From the NCBI GenBank assembly GCA_025399215.1, contig MU621131.1, forward strand, positions 55,620 to 94,404: 38,785 nucleotides of DNA. The letters are read 5' to 3'. The position numbers and the translations under genes were made by a program. This document shows positions 9,747 through 19,231 of this stretch, piece by piece (position 1 is the stretch's first letter; each line of letters begins with the position of its first letter). The stretch comes from Globomyces pollinis-pini (Eukaryota > Chytridiomycota > Chytridiomycetes > Rhizophydiales > Globomycetaceae). A model generated the notes under the pieces. It was not told the DNA's origin. It ran no database searches and worked only from the letters and a program-made list of their open reading frames with translations.

Positions 9747-10028
9747 TCAGTTAAATATTATCAAGTTGGAAATATTCATTGGATGATCAGTATCTCGAAG
9801 TTTTCGATTTGATTCATTCAAATTCAATTCCAATTGTATGTTTTGTAAATATTCAATGGTGTTTGATAAGATCTGAAAAGTCCCTAGGTTCAAATTGTTG
9901 GTTGATTCTCTGTTTTTGGGAACAAGTTCAACCAATCGTTGTAAACATTTTGATATTCTTTCTCGACGTTTCTTTTCAATTTGTGAATGTCTAATCTTTC
10001 TTTGTCGAATTTTCTCTGATTCATTCAT
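9747..10028 (-). CDS. Small bHLH transcription factor (bHLH-2, subfamily II)
   Basis: A 93-residue intronless protein, the shortest of the nine. Basic region with His14, Glu18, Arg22 (RHSQIEKKRRER), helix 1 ISKCLQRLVELVP, a 13-residue loop with NLG, and helix 2 TFQILSNTIEYL. It ends HPMNISNLI-IFN, with the common tail motif set three residues in from the terminus. It belongs with bHLH-6 and bHLH-7. Start: ATG 10028 matches the N-termini of its relatives (M-x-x-SEK); an in-frame ATG at 10055 and open frame to 10094 would extend it. It is divergent from Ecl1-like B, sharing a promoter with two CACGTG sites, one of which may be bound by the bHLH itself. Confidence 0.85.
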   Translation of the reverse strand: MNESEKIRQRKIRHSQIEKKRRERISKCLQRLVELVPKNRESTNNLNLGTFQILSNTIEYLQNIQLELNLNESNRKLRDTDHPMNISNLIIFN

Positions 10029-10118
10029 TTTAGTTTCAATAATTAAATTTGACATTGGGAGTTTGAGTGTGTCAAAGTCATCAAATGAAATCAAACCAAT
10101 ATACCTTCATTTGTTTAA

Positions 10119-10124
10119 CACGTG
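10119..10124. promoter_or_regulatory. E-box CACGTG
   Basis: A perfect CACGTG 90 bp upstream of the bHLH-2 start, in the region shared with Ecl1-like B. Confidence 0.5.
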
Positions 10125-10259
10125 TGTGTTTAGTGATTTCGCGTATTTTGAATTTCCTAATGAACCATAACTGGTGGAGCAAAATTGGAGTTACGGGTAA
10201 TTGAATGGATTCGTGGGTAACAGTAACCTATCATTCCTAGCTTGTATAACTAATAAGTG

Positions 10260-10277
10260 AGTGTTCACGTGAACACT
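10260..10277. promoter_or_regulatory. 18-bp perfect palindrome centred on an E-box
   Basis: AGTGTTCACGTGAACACT is its own reverse complement; CACGTG occupies 10266-10271. It lies midway between bHLH-2 (starts 10028, -) and Ecl1-like B (starts 10404, +). Group B bHLH dimers bind this core, so auto- or cross-regulation of the pair is plausible. Confidence 0.6.
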
Positions 10278-10329
10278 ACTACTTTTAGCAACCAACACAT
10301 GCACATCAGGTGAAGAAGAAATTTATGTT

Positions 10330-10337
10330 TATAAAGA
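10330..10337 (+). promoter_or_regulatory. TATA box of Ecl1-like B
   Basis: TATAAAGA directly before an in-frame ATG at 10338 and 66 nt before the ATG at 10404. A transcript begun downstream of it would miss 10338, which decides the start in favour of 10404, as does alignment with proteins A and C. Confidence 0.5.
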
Positions 10338-10403
10338 ATGAAGTTTCGTAACAAATCAACACATTTCTTTAAATCAAAAATCCACTCCACTTTGATCTAT
10401 ACC

Positions 10404-10658
10404 ATGGAAGATTTCACCAGTTGGTGTAGGTGTGGTAGAAAAGTTCCTCATGATGTTATTTACTGTTCAAATGAATGCCTAGTCAATGATTTTTCTTCTG
10501 TATATACTTTTCAAACGTTGGACTCAAATGGTTACCCAATTTCTTGTACAAATCAATCCCAATATCTCAAATACCTATACCGTCATCTGAAATTTTGTAG
10601 TAGGAAACCGCTTCGACAAAAGCGATACAACGATCATGAATATTTTTTAACAACATAA
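10404..10658 (+). CDS. Ecl1-like zinc-binding protein B (CxC type)
   Basis: An 84-residue intronless protein. It has Trp7-Cys8-Arg-Cys10, His16, and YCSNEC with Cys21 and Cys25, then LVNDFSS. The middle is polar with two further cysteines. The C-terminus, RKPLRQKRYNDHEYFL plus two residues, is shared with protein C and was probably the ancestral end. It stands head-to-head with a subfamily II bHLH gene, as protein C does. The frame is open upstream to 10338, but the TATA box and the paralogues favour 10404. Confidence 0.7.
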   Translation: MEDFTSWCRCGRKVPHDVIYCSNECLVNDFSSVYTFQTLDSNGYPISCTNQSQYLKYLYRHLKFCSRKPLRQKRYNDHEYFLTT

Positions 10659-11199
10659 CTTTCAATAAATTAAACGTTTTTTGCTCATTCAATATCGCTT
10701 TCACTGTACATGGTGTCAATTTAAAAAGATAAGACTTGCTAATAGAACTAACGAAAGACTCTATAGTTATTCTTGAAGTGTTTATTGCAACTTTTGTCAC
10801 CTTTACTTACACAATGGTTTTCCAAGTTCAACGGCCTTGAATTCTGTCCAAAATTTTGTAGTTATCAAAGATCAATATTTCATTAATGTCAATATTCGAT
10901 TGGGGTGTGAATAACGAAACTCGCGCTACATGAGTCATTATTACCCACATTCAATTCGGATAGTGCAAACTGATATTAAGAAAGAGAGGAGCTGACTGCT
11001 ATTTTAAACATCTTATCCGAACAATCACTGACACTGTATCTTTTAATCCCCTGATATGTTTAGTTTCCCCTAAATTGAAATAAATCTTTGGTTGCTTTTT
11101 TCAGTGGGTTCAATAACGCAAAGAGGACAGAATTTAACTAATTACTCAACAAATCAGAGGAGCAACAATACTAAATGATATAACTATTGAATGTGTTAG
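10659..11199. other. Intergenic region left of the assembly gap
   Basis: No supported gene. A minus-strand frame at 10567-10800 overlaps Ecl1-like B and is a shadow. Confidence 0.45.
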
Positions 11200-11539
11200 N
11201 NNNNNNNNNNNNNNNNNNNNNNNNNNNNNNNNNNNNNNNNNNNNNNNNNNNNNNNNNNNNNNNNNNNNNNNNNNNNNNNNNNNNNNNNNNNNNNNNNNNN
11301 NNNNNNNNNNNNNNNNNNNNNNNNNNNNNNNNNNNNNNNNNNNNNNNNNNNNNNNNNNNNNNNNNNNNNNNNNNNNNNNNNNNNNNNNNNNNNNNNNNNN
11401 NNNNNNNNNNNNNNNNNNNNNNNNNNNNNNNNNNNNNNNNNNNNNNNNNNNNNNNNNNNNNNNNNNNNNNNNNNNNNNNNNNNNNNNNNNNNNNNNNNNN
11501 NNNNNNNNNNNNNNNNNNNNNNNNNNNNNNNNNNNNNNN
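11200..11539. other. Assembly gap (340 N)
   Basis: Unknown sequence. Apparent frames across it are artefacts. The true length may differ from 340. Confidence 1.
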
Positions 11540-11668
11540 TGAGAAGATGATAATCATATTATAATTAACAAATAAAAAACATCTGCAATATTCGTGTGAA
11601 TACATTTACTGGTCATGTAAAATCAAGTTTAACACCGATACAAACCCCCCTTACAAATTGATTATACT

Positions 11669-11692
11669 AGTGTTATACAAGGGTATAACACT
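11669..11692. repeat. Perfect 10-bp inverted repeat (hairpin)
   Basis: AGTGTTATAC and GTATAACACT flank a 4-nt loop AAGG. It lies 27 bp beyond the stop of the minus-strand frame ending at 11719 and could fold in its 3' region. It is close to the assembly gap. Confidence 0.55.
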
Positions 11693-11718
11693 TGAAGAGA
11701 TAAATCCGGTTAAATTAA

Positions 11719-12012
11719 TTATTTTTTTCCGCACAAATTCCGCAATATAGACTCATTTTGTAACAATTTGATGATTCTGTATTGCCAAAGCCAAACTTGC
11801 TCACTGAACACTCCGATAAAATGTTGGAAACAATAATGAAAATAAACGATCATCATTTGGTTGATGGATATTGAGAGATTATAAAGTATAAGGTTTCTTG
11901 AATTAAGGCGTTCACCATGAACATTGTCGAAGTGGTCATGTAAATGGACTGATAATCCACTAAATAAAGCTTCCGATAATTTAAAAATTAGTTTATCAAT
12001 AATTGTTCCCAT
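11719..12012 (-). CDS. Uncharacterised 97-residue frame divergent from the MFS gene
   Basis: Starts with an ATG (MGTIIDKLIFKLSEALF) 41 bp from the start of the MFS transporter. Such tight head-to-head spacing occurs elsewhere in this window. The N-terminal Met-Gly could be a myristoylation site. The sequence has aromatic and hydrophobic stretches (MMIVYFHYCFQHFIGVF) but no domain that I recognise. It may be real, the first exon of a longer gene running towards the gap, or chance. Confidence 0.3.
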   Translation of the reverse strand: MGTIIDKLIFKLSEALFSGLSVHLHDHFDNVHGERLNSRNLILYNLSISINQMMIVYFHYCFQHFIGVFSEQVWLWQYRIIKLLQNESILRNLCGKK

Positions 12013-12053
12013 GCGATGATTAAACTCACGGTCCGATTGAAAAAATCACACTG

Positions 12054-13914
12054 ATGTCAATGAACCCAACCAATGACACGGCCGAACGTCCAAGGTTTCG
12101 CTTTCAAAATCTAGACTCAATTTACACAAAAATGAATTCAAATGTACAAATTACAGTAGAGGAAAATGAACCATTATTGGATAGACCTATCAAGAAATTA
12201 TCACCATTTACAATTTGTATTCCAGTATTTTTCCATGTCTTGTTTTTGACTATGTGTGTTGGAGTTCTTCAACAGTGGATGCTACTGTACCTGTGTAGGT
12301 ATATCCCTGCTGTTCCTGATACCGACGGTGTTGGTTATGCTTTTAAACATACCTTTTTGGCTGGTATTTTCAATACATTTCCCATTTTGCAAACTAGTCC
12401 AAATTGGGATCAATGCAGAGTGGATCCGGATATTCAAGTAAGTCTTCACATCAACTAGTCAATGTTGATCTCATTTCATTTTTTTTCTCAAGAGAGGATT
12501 CATGAGATTGATTTTTTAGGCTTTGGCTGCACAATGGTCAATGGTGTTGCAAATATTCAGTGGGATTCCAGCTTTGATCTCTGTACCAATCTATGGGTAC
12601 CTATCTGATCGTTATGGTAAAGGAAATGTAGGTTCATTTTAGGTCGAAAACCAATTTTGTTAATCTCAATGATATCTTCTGTAATTACTGTAACAACATT
12701 ATATTGTATATCTTTGTTTAATTTGGGATTATGGTTATTGATCTTGACCAATTTTATCTCTGGCTGTATGGGAAGTTATTTCATCATGATTGGTAATGTC
12801 ATGTTTAGGTTTATATTATAGGTACTACTTTGGCTTACTTTTCTGATACTACTGAACCGCATGAAAGATCAAAATCATTTATCTTTGGCGAAGCAGCGTT
12901 TTTCGCTGGATTTGCATTTGGTCCGTTATTGGGAGGTTTTGGAGCAAGAGTAACTTTTTAATTTTTATTGATGATGTTAGAATTTGCCAAATGGACCACA
13001 AGATGTGTTTTTGATTACGTTGATTTTGGATTTGTTTGTTGTGTTGTATACTATTGTATTTTTACCTGAATCACTCAATCATTTGAAAAACAATCAAAAT
13101 CATGATCAAACTGTCACTGATACTGATGTGGATGAAAAACCTTCCAATTCAAGTATTTTGACTTTAACGAGTCAAATTTTGTCTCAAACAAAAGAATTGT
13201 TTGTCAAAGCTTCCATCTCAAGAACTTTCTTGTTGTTGTTGGCAATTGTACTATGTTTGCCATTAGCAACATCAAGTAAATCACTCTTCTTTTTTTATGT
13301 ATCATTCAAATTTGGTTGGGACTCTCAAGATGAAGGTCAATACGGTTTTGTAAGTATATATATTTTAATCATTCTAGTTCACTAGTATCTGTGTGATCAC
13401 TTGTATGCTTATCGTTTACCCAATCTTGCTACGAGTTTTTGAAAAGCATATATCAACTACAAAAGGCAAGATCAAATTTGATTTAAATCTAATTCGTGTT
13501 GGGTTGAGTTTCTCCACTATAACCACTTTAATTCAAGCTTTAGCATCGAAAGGATTGTATTTTTACTTTACAACTCCATTGATTGGATTTGCAACATTGA
13601 TATCACCCAATTTGAAATCACTTCTTTCCAATTCGGTTGAATCAAAATCTCAAGGATTACTCTTTTCTTCCATTTCTTTTCTAGAACAACTTTTAGGAAT
13701 TGTGTGTGTGATCTTTTACTCCAACTTGTGGAAATGGACTTTGAAAATCCATTTTGAAAATTTGTTCTTCTTTATTGCTGTATTTATCTTTATGACAGCT
13801 TTGACGATTTCTTGTTTTACCAAATCAACTGATTTAAACAGTTGGATTGAAAAAGTGAAACTTGAGAATGGATCTTTTGACTATGAAGAAGAAATTGTGG
13901 TCATGGAACCTTGA
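12054..13914 (+). CDS. Major facilitator superfamily transporter
   Basis: Six exons (12054-12437, 12520-12616, 12643-12792, 12822-12949, 12981-13349, 13378-13914) with introns of 82, 26, 29, 31 and 28 nt give 554 residues. The hydrophilic N-terminus carries an acidic dileucine-type signal (ENEPLLDR, about residue 40), seen in vacuolar or lysosomal proteins. The MFS signature between helices 2 and 3 appears only after splicing: YGYLSDRYG-RKP. About twelve hydrophobic spans can be followed, with a polar central loop (about residues 275-305, rich in Asn and Asp) between the two halves. It resembles the tetracycline-resistance/HIAT1-like or SLC46-like MFS group more than sugar porters. Substrate unknown. 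Confidence 0.88.
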
Positions 13915-14259
13915 ATATTGATGAACATTGTGCAATAAATGCTTTTACAAAATTAGTCTTTTAGTCAATGCACAATGACACCTATTCAGATTCAACTTGT
14001 CCAAATTAGGATTAATATTGACCAACATCTGCCAATATTCTGAAGAATCAAGCCAAATGTCTCAAAATTGATGAACATCATTCATCAGAAGGTGTTGTTC
14101 AATGAAATAGATGTTCAAACGAGGTGTTGCTATACTATGGACGAGTTAGTTGTTCAATGAGGGTGTCGTTCAATTAATGAGCTGTACAACTAAGGAGTTG
14201 TTTAATGAAAAGACTTAAATATCAGTCATTTGACGTATCTTTTTTCTCCCACAATTGTC
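13915..14259. other. Intergenic region with degenerate GTTGTTCAATGA copies
   Basis: Between the MFS gene and BNA1, same strand. From about 14095 to 14210 a loose motif GTTGTTCAATGA recurs about four times with changes. No gene seen. Confidence 0.4.
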
Positions 14260-14848
14260 ATGATTCCTCCAATCAACTTTCAAAAATGGATTACCGAAAA
14301 TGAACACCTTCTAAAACCACCAGTAAATAACTTTTGTCTATGGAATGAATCCAATTTCACAGTGGTAAGGAATTGAAATAGTTGATGATAGATGGCTGTT
14401 GGAGGTCCAAACAAAAGAACAGATTACCATATAAATGAAACTGAAGAATGGTTTTATCAATACAAGGGAGATATGTTACTCAAAATTGTTGAGAATGGTG
14501 AATTCATTGATTTACCAATTAAAGAAGGTGAAATGTTTTTACTCCCAGGTTTGTTTAAAAATGATTCTCATTTGTAGCAAATATTCCTCATAATCCTGTT
14601 CGTTTTACAGATACAATTGGAATAGTATTGGAAGTTAAACGACCAGAAAATTCATTAGGTAATTTGAATTGAAATTGATAAAAGATCGATTACGATGGTA
14701 TTGTTCAGGATGTAAGGAAATCGTATATGAAGAAGCATTCCATTGTGTTAATTTGGGTACCCAGTTGAAACCAGTGATTGAAAAATATGCTGGAGATGTT
14801 TCATTACGGACTTGCAAAAAATGTGGGGTCATTAATGAAGCAAAATAA
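14260..14848 (+). CDS. BNA1: 3-hydroxyanthranilate 3,4-dioxygenase
   Basis: Four exons (14260-14364, 14392-14548, 14578-14658, 14685-14848) with introns of 27, 29 and 26 nt give 168 residues. It opens 3-hydroxyanthranilate to 2-amino-3-carboxymuconate semialdehyde in the cytosolic kynurenine route to quinolinate and NAD. The cupin iron ligands are His48 ([13 protein letters not shown]), Glu54 and His92 (IPHNPVRF), with the spacing of the bacterial enzyme. Flanking conserved blocks are [11 protein letters not shown] and GEMFLLP. The C-terminus carries the rubredoxin-like second metal site, Cys121-x2-Cys124 and Cys158-x2-Cys161, found in bacterial and many fungal forms and absent from vertebrates. 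None of the exons alone shows the full motif set. Confidence 0.95.
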
Positions 14849-14950
14849 AGCATTGATGTTTTCATATCTATTTTTTTGATAAATTCATTTATATTAGACT
14901 GTATATATTAGAGTGATTAATGTATCGCAAATGCATTCAAGTATAGGAAA

Positions 14951-15355
14951 TTAAGTTAATAGATCATTGATTTTAATTTTTTTCTTTACATGAGTTTGTT
15001 CATCCGTATTGAATTGATTATCGGTTAAAGTAGAAGATGATACGATTGAATCTTTTGAAATGCTATCAGAATTTGAAGGAATTGAGTCTTGTTTTGAAGG
15101 AGGAACGTACATTTCGAATTGTAATTGATTTAAAGATTTAAAATCATTTACATTAATATTTCTTTCTTTTTGTAATTTTTCAATATATTCTACAGTATTT
15201 TCTAATATAGTTAATTTTTGTAAGAATTCATGTTGATGATTTTTAGGGACGATTTTTTTCAATTTGTCCATACATTCAGCAATTCTTTCTCGTCTCTTTC
15301 TTTCTATAGCAGAATGAGATTTCTTCCTTTGAGTTTCTTTTTCTTTTAAATCCAT
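14951..15355 (-). CDS. Small bHLH transcription factor (bHLH-3, subfamily III)
   Basis: 134 residues, no intron. Basic region HSAIERKRRERI with His14, Glu18, Arg22; helix 1 AECMDKLKKIVP; helix 2 FLQKLTILENTVEYIEKLQ with a short leucine/glutamate extension. The C-terminal half is Ser/Asp-rich and ends KKKIKINDLLT, the most divergent version of the shared tail (Met replaced by Ile). Its closest relatives are bHLH-4 and -5 just to the right, but it lacks the intron that both have after the codon for Val in NTV-E. Convergent with BNA1, 102 bp apart. Confidence 0.9.
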   Translation of the reverse strand: MDLKEKETQRKKSHSAIERKRRERIAECMDKLKKIVPKNHQHEFLQKLTILENTVEYIEKLQKERNINVNDFKSLNQLQFEMYVPPSKQDSIPSNSDSISKDSIVSSSTLTDNQFNTDEQTHVKKKIKINDLLT

Positions 15356-15898
15356 TTTTTAATTGGTTGGTATTTCAGTTTAGATTACGTTTGAAAATAC
15401 ATGGGAATGTTTAGTCACATGCATGTGGCTGGCCTTATCGATAAACTCATTGAAACTGTTACTATCTAAAGAGAGCCTAATTTTTTAAGACTGGAATTAG
15501 ATTGATGGTTGTTGAATGGTTGTTGTTGATGGTATGAATGTTGATGGTATGGTAGTCTGGTCTGAGGTTATATTAAAATGTGTCACACTGATCATTAGAT
15601 TAGGTGCTTGAATTAACAAATATGAGTGTTGTAGTATTGTGGCATCCTTGTCCTTATCATAAAAGCAATGAGATACATTTCTTACGTAGTAAATACCGAG
15701 TCACTCAATTATGCAACATACAGACACATTTTAATGTAGATGCTCTAGAGTAAACTACTCTTTTTTTCCTATTCCAACCAAGTTGTGTGACGGTGGAACA
15801 GTCCACTCTTATCAATTGAACCACATATCCACTACAGATACAAATAGTTGTGTAAGACTATCAGCTTTATTCATTTCGGTCATTACAAATGAAATCTG
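15356..15898. other. Upstream region of bHLH-3
   Basis: Contains the CACATGCATGTG palindrome at 15416-15427. A frame at 15783-16046 (+) is the antisense shadow of bHLH-4. No other gene seen. Confidence 0.45.
15416..15427. promoter_or_regulatory. 12-bp E-box palindrome upstream of bHLH-3
   Basis: CACATGCATGTG is a perfect palindrome made of overlapping CANNTG half-sites, 60 bp before the bHLH-3 start. A candidate bHLH binding site. Confidence 0.4.
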
Positions 15899-16299
15899 TC
15901 AAGTCAGCATGTTATCAATAGACATCTTTCTACATTTGACCTTTTTACTTGGGTTGCTAACCTCCACCATTTCTACAGTCCCATCTCCACTGGTCTTTTC
16001 ATTTACATATATATCACAAATTGTATCTACTGATTCTAAATCATAGATCTTTGGTAGTGGAAATGTATATTGTTGGTGTTTTTGCAGATACTGCAAATAC
16101 TCTACAAAAACGATGAGAATGATAAGGTATTACCAACTGTGTTTTGTAATATGGTGAGTTTTTGTGGGTTCTCTTGATGTTGATTTGCAGGTACCAATCT
16201 TCGTAACATTTCCATACATTCACTTATTTTTTCTCTACGTTTTCGTTCAATGGCTGAATGGTGTTCTTTCCTTTTCTTTATCTTTTCTTCATATTTCAT
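15899..16299 (-). CDS. Small bHLH transcription factor (bHLH-4, subfamily III)
   Basis: Two exons, 16299-16134 and 16101-15899, with a 32-nt intron (16102-16133) give 122 residues. Splicing joins helix 2 (QKLTILQNTV-EYLQYLQ), so the bHLH domain is broken unless the intron is removed. Basic region HSAIERKRREKI with His14, Glu18, Arg22. The C-terminal part is polar and ends KCRKMSIDNMLT, the shared tail. The N-terminus MKYEEKI-KRKE is almost identical to bHLH-5; exon 1 is 166 nt in both with the intron at the same phase-1 position, so the two are recent tandem duplicates with fast-diverging C-terminal regions. Confidence 0.9.
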
Positions 16300-16350
16300 T
16301 TCAGTCTTCCTTAGTTTTGTAAAATTATATTTGCGATTGATTTGAATCTA

Positions 16351-16370
16351 CATGTGATTCCAACGTGATT
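16351..16370. promoter_or_regulatory. CATGTGA-AACGTGATT module upstream of bHLH-4
   Basis: CATGTGATTCCAACGTGATT lies 52-71 bp before the bHLH-4 start. A near copy stands at 18025-18043 before bHLH-5. It combines a CATGTG E-box with an ACGTG half-site. Confidence 0.5.
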
Positions 16371-17189
16371 TGTTTGACACGATAGGTGGTCTCATTAGCC
16401 GCAATTTATTATTTAGTAGGGCCGTGTTATTCAGCCCCCATTAGATTTCCTTAATTGTATACTTTGCGTTGTATATATAAAATACCCGTTTTGGTGATTA
16501 AATCCATTGGCAAGTCTTACATCTGATGTAGAAATTCTATTCAGTACTAAATAACATAAAAGTAGCAATAAATTAATTCTCATTTTTTAAAATGATAATC
16601 TAAATATTTAGTTAAACATCAATGTTTTTTGACCATACTCTGTTGAAACTTTAACAAAAGTATATCTCAATTATTGATTAAATCCAGTATCAATGATTAC
16701 CTCACTTCTATTTAATAGATTTAAATTACAAATTCTACCAAGCAATAAACCTATTAGATTCGATTCGCCATGATCATCTAATGACTCACTGACAGACCCT
16801 TGAATTACGTGTATCTTTTTCAAGTTTGTGGTCACATGCTGTAGTACCCCTCTGTTAGTGTTCAATTGATCATTTTTTGTCAAAGGATTTCATTTACTTT
16901 AATCAAACCAAGTATTTCACAAGGTCAAATGACAGAACAGGAATCCGATGATTTAAATGTGATCAGTTTTTTAACCAGGGTTACAAATATCAATCAAGAG
17001 TAGAAAATCAAGGTTCTAAACATTTATTCCAAAAATACTAGAGACCTGAACTTATTTACATATATGTTAAAAGAATGTTAGAACCGTAATCTTGTAAGAG
17101 ATCTCTCTGATCAGAATAAATTGGTCAGCCCTTGACTGGCACTTTGTATCAATACATTTAGCAATTGAGGATGCCAGGGCCAAAAGGAT

Positions 17190-17249
17190 CAATCGCTTGA
17201 AATCACAAACAATAGGTGTCAATCACTTGAAATCACAAACAAAAGGTGC
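17190..17249. repeat. Tandem repeat, 2 x 30 bp
   Basis: Two adjacent 30-bp units beginning CAATCGCTTGAAATC and CAATCACTTGAAATC differ at three positions. Only two copies are present; no coding role. Confidence 0.7.
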
Positions 17250-17449
17250 CAAACAAATGTAATTGGAATGATCTAAATCCTTAACATCACATCAAGTGTT
17301 TAAAAAACACAAGATCAGATATTAAGATCATGTGAAGGTATAAAGTTCATAAACCTGTACAACAGGGTACCAAACCATCAAGTTATTGAACAGTAAAGTA
17401 GAACAATGTTTTTTTTTCAAAGATTAATGTATTTATAAGATTTCAATAT

Positions 17450-17967
17450 TTACGATAACAAATTAGTAATACGCATTGAGCTATGCTGTTGACGCGGACT
17501 AGCTGATATAAAAGTATTCAAGTTGAGATATTGTTCTTGACTGGAATGTAACAGATTGACAGTAGTTATGGATGGACTTTGTTCAGATCTACCCAAGATA
17601 GCATGTTTTTCATTCATTTCACCATTGTAAACAGTCACACCGGAAGTTGTTTCGTTATTCAATAGAAAGATTTCGTTTGTGATTGGGCTACTATGGAGGA
17701 GATCAGACTTATCGATGGTTTGTGAATCTGGTTGAATGGGTATTCCTAATAGTCGTTGTAATTGTTCAACATATTCTAAAAATGAATTATATGTAACATA
17801 CCAACAGTATTTTGTAAAATTGTAAGCTTTTGAAGACTTTCATGCTCTCGGTTTTCAGGTACCAATACTCGAAGTCTATTCATACAGGCTGCAATTTTCT
17901 CCCTTCTCTTCTTCTCTATTGCCGTATGCGCTTCCTTTCTCTTTCTAATCTTTTCCTCATATTTCAT
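17450..17967 (-). CDS. Small bHLH transcription factor (bHLH-5, subfamily III)
   Basis: Two exons, 17967-17802 and 17775-17450, with a 26-nt intron (17776-17801) give 163 residues. Basic region HTAIEKKRREKI with His14, Glu18, Arg22; helix 1 AACMNRLRVLVP; helix 2 LQKLTILQNTV-EYVEQLQRLL across the splice. After a Ser/Thr/Asn-rich stretch it ends HSSMRITNLLS, the shared tail. The intron has the same phase and position as in bHLH-4. Confidence 0.9.
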
Positions 17968-18675
17968 GGTTGTGTAAAAGCCAGATGATGATTTCTAGTT
18001 GTTTAAATACATTTGCTTACCATTCATGTGAAATAACGTGATTGATTACGACCCAGAATGAAAAAGACATTTTTGTCAATGCCATGTATTTAGGGGAAAA
18101 AAATGATGGAATTTATGGCTACTTTTTTTTTACAAGGGTGAAAAGTAAGGTCACCAAATCGTAAGATTAAAAGTGGAGGGCTGTTTAGTTTGCTGTATGA
18201 ATTGTCAACTTCGCCAATGTTTCGTTGTTTATAAATAGGCGGATTGTCCAGGGCCACCAATGTCTGTGTGATGTAATATACAAATTTTGGATAACGCGCC
18301 AGGATCTGCTAGGGGTCAAGCAATGTATTCAATTCATGTGATGAGAACCATGTGAATAACAAGTATTTCACGTCACGGTACTGATTGTAAGATATGATTG
18401 TACGCAACACTGACGTTTCATTGGGTTCCCACTATGTTCTTGTTTGCGCCGTTCAGATCTCACATAATGACCAAATGGACAAAATTTCCTACCCAGAACT
18501 CTCCGAATTCATTATTCATTCATTCCACATTGTGTCGTTTTTCGATCTATTTTATGGACTCTGGTTTATGGACACTGGAAAAACCACCAATTCACAATAC
18601 ACTGTGAACCTGACAATCGAACTCCGAAGACTCACAAAGCATCAAGATAAGTTTTCATTAAATACAACAGAATCT
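17968..18675. other. Intergenic region between bHLH-5 and globin-1
   Basis: Carries the bHLH-5 promoter module (18025-18043) near its left end. Overlapping plus-strand frames at 18394-18702 are unlike known proteins and run into the globin 3' end. Confidence 0.45.
18025..18043. promoter_or_regulatory. CATGTGA-AACGTGATT module upstream of bHLH-5
   Basis: CATGTGAAATAACGTGATT, 58-76 bp before the bHLH-5 start; compare 16351-16370 before bHLH-4. The two halves are conserved while the spacer changes by one base. Confidence 0.5.
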
Positions 18676-19172
18676 TTATTTGGAGTAGTATCTATAGAGT
18701 AAAGCTCCGCCGACAGCTAAACCGGCAGCTCCAACCAAGACATATGGTAACTGTTCATTCAATGAAAATGGTTTCTTTGGTTCACGTCCTAATACATCAT
18801 CTTTTGTGGTGGCAGCAATCGCAATTACTTCGTCAACAAGATCTTGGGAGACTCCAAGTGTGGTCATGGCTTTTGCAAGAGTTACGGCCACACGATTAAA
18901 GTGTTCTTCAGTCAAATTCAATTTTGCATGAGCAACGCGCATGTTCTTTCCATCGTATGGAGCTCCACCCAAAACATGGTTTAGGAATGATTTTTGCATC
19001 CGTCTTTGTCTTTTCATGTTGGTTTTTGCAAATAATGGACCAACAAGTTCATCTTTTAGAAGCATGTCGTAGAACAATTCCACACTAATGGTCAGATATA
19101 TACAAATAATTACGTTGCGTCAATTGCAGGTTCACCACCTAACTTTTCGTACAAAGTCTTTTCTGAGCTCAT
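18676..19172 (-). CDS. Tail-anchored truncated hemoglobin (group I), copy 1
   Basis: Two exons, 19172-19114 and 19084-18676, with a 29-nt intron (19085-19113) give 155 residues. It is a 2/2 globin: LYEKLGGEPAID N-terminus, Tyr25 (B10), Phe38 (CD1), Gln46 and Gln50 (E7/E11 region), and the proximal His72 in AHAKLNLTEEHF. This distal Tyr-Gln set is typical of group I globins that bind O2 tightly and detoxify nitric oxide. Unusually, after about residue 130 there is a C-terminal hydrophobic segment (LPYVLVGAAGLAVGGALLY) ending RYYSK, which looks like a tail anchor; the short span with basic flank suggests the mitochondrial outer membrane or peroxisome (inference). Upstream: a TATA at 19209-19216 and a TGAGTCA. 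Confidence 0.9.
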
Positions 19173-19208
19173 AATTGTTTTTATGATGGTAAGGTTATTT
19201 TTTAGTTT

Positions 19209-19216
19209 TTTTTATA
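19209..19216 (-). promoter_or_regulatory. TATA box of globin-1
   Basis: TATAAAAA on the minus strand, 36 nt before the ATG at 19172; the same element precedes globin-2. Confidence 0.55.
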
Positions 19217-19224
19217 CTATGTTG

Positions 19225-19231
19225 TGAGTCA
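19225..19231. promoter_or_regulatory. AP-1-like site upstream of globin-1
   Basis: TGAGTCA just upstream of the TATA box, in the context GTTGTGAGTCAACATTT, close to the GTTGAGTCAACAT before MLRQ-1. Confidence 0.4.

Larger units (their letters stand above)
16300..17449. other. 1.15-kb intergenic region between bHLH-4 and bHLH-5
   Basis: Holds the promoter of bHLH-4 (conserved module at 16351-16370) and a 2 x 30-bp tandem repeat (17190-17249). A 70-residue minus frame at 16671-16883 has no ATG start and no known domain. No degenerate bHLH copy was recognised. Confidence 0.45.

Noticed and set aside
10028..10094. Upstream in-frame extension of bHLH-2 containing PMSNLII, which resembles the shared tail motif
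   Set aside because: Paralogues start at the position of ATG 10028; the upstream match is probably chance, although ATG 10055 cannot be fully excluded.
11171..11605. Long frames on both strands across 11200-11539
   Set aside because: They consist of N; pure artefact of the gap.
16671..16883. 70-residue minus-strand frame, considered as a decayed bHLH tail
   Set aside because: No ATG, no helix or tail motif, no neighbouring helix-1 sequence.
18394..18702. 102-residue plus-strand frame
   Set aside because: No recognisable domain, runs into the globin 3' end, and a second frame overlaps it equally well.
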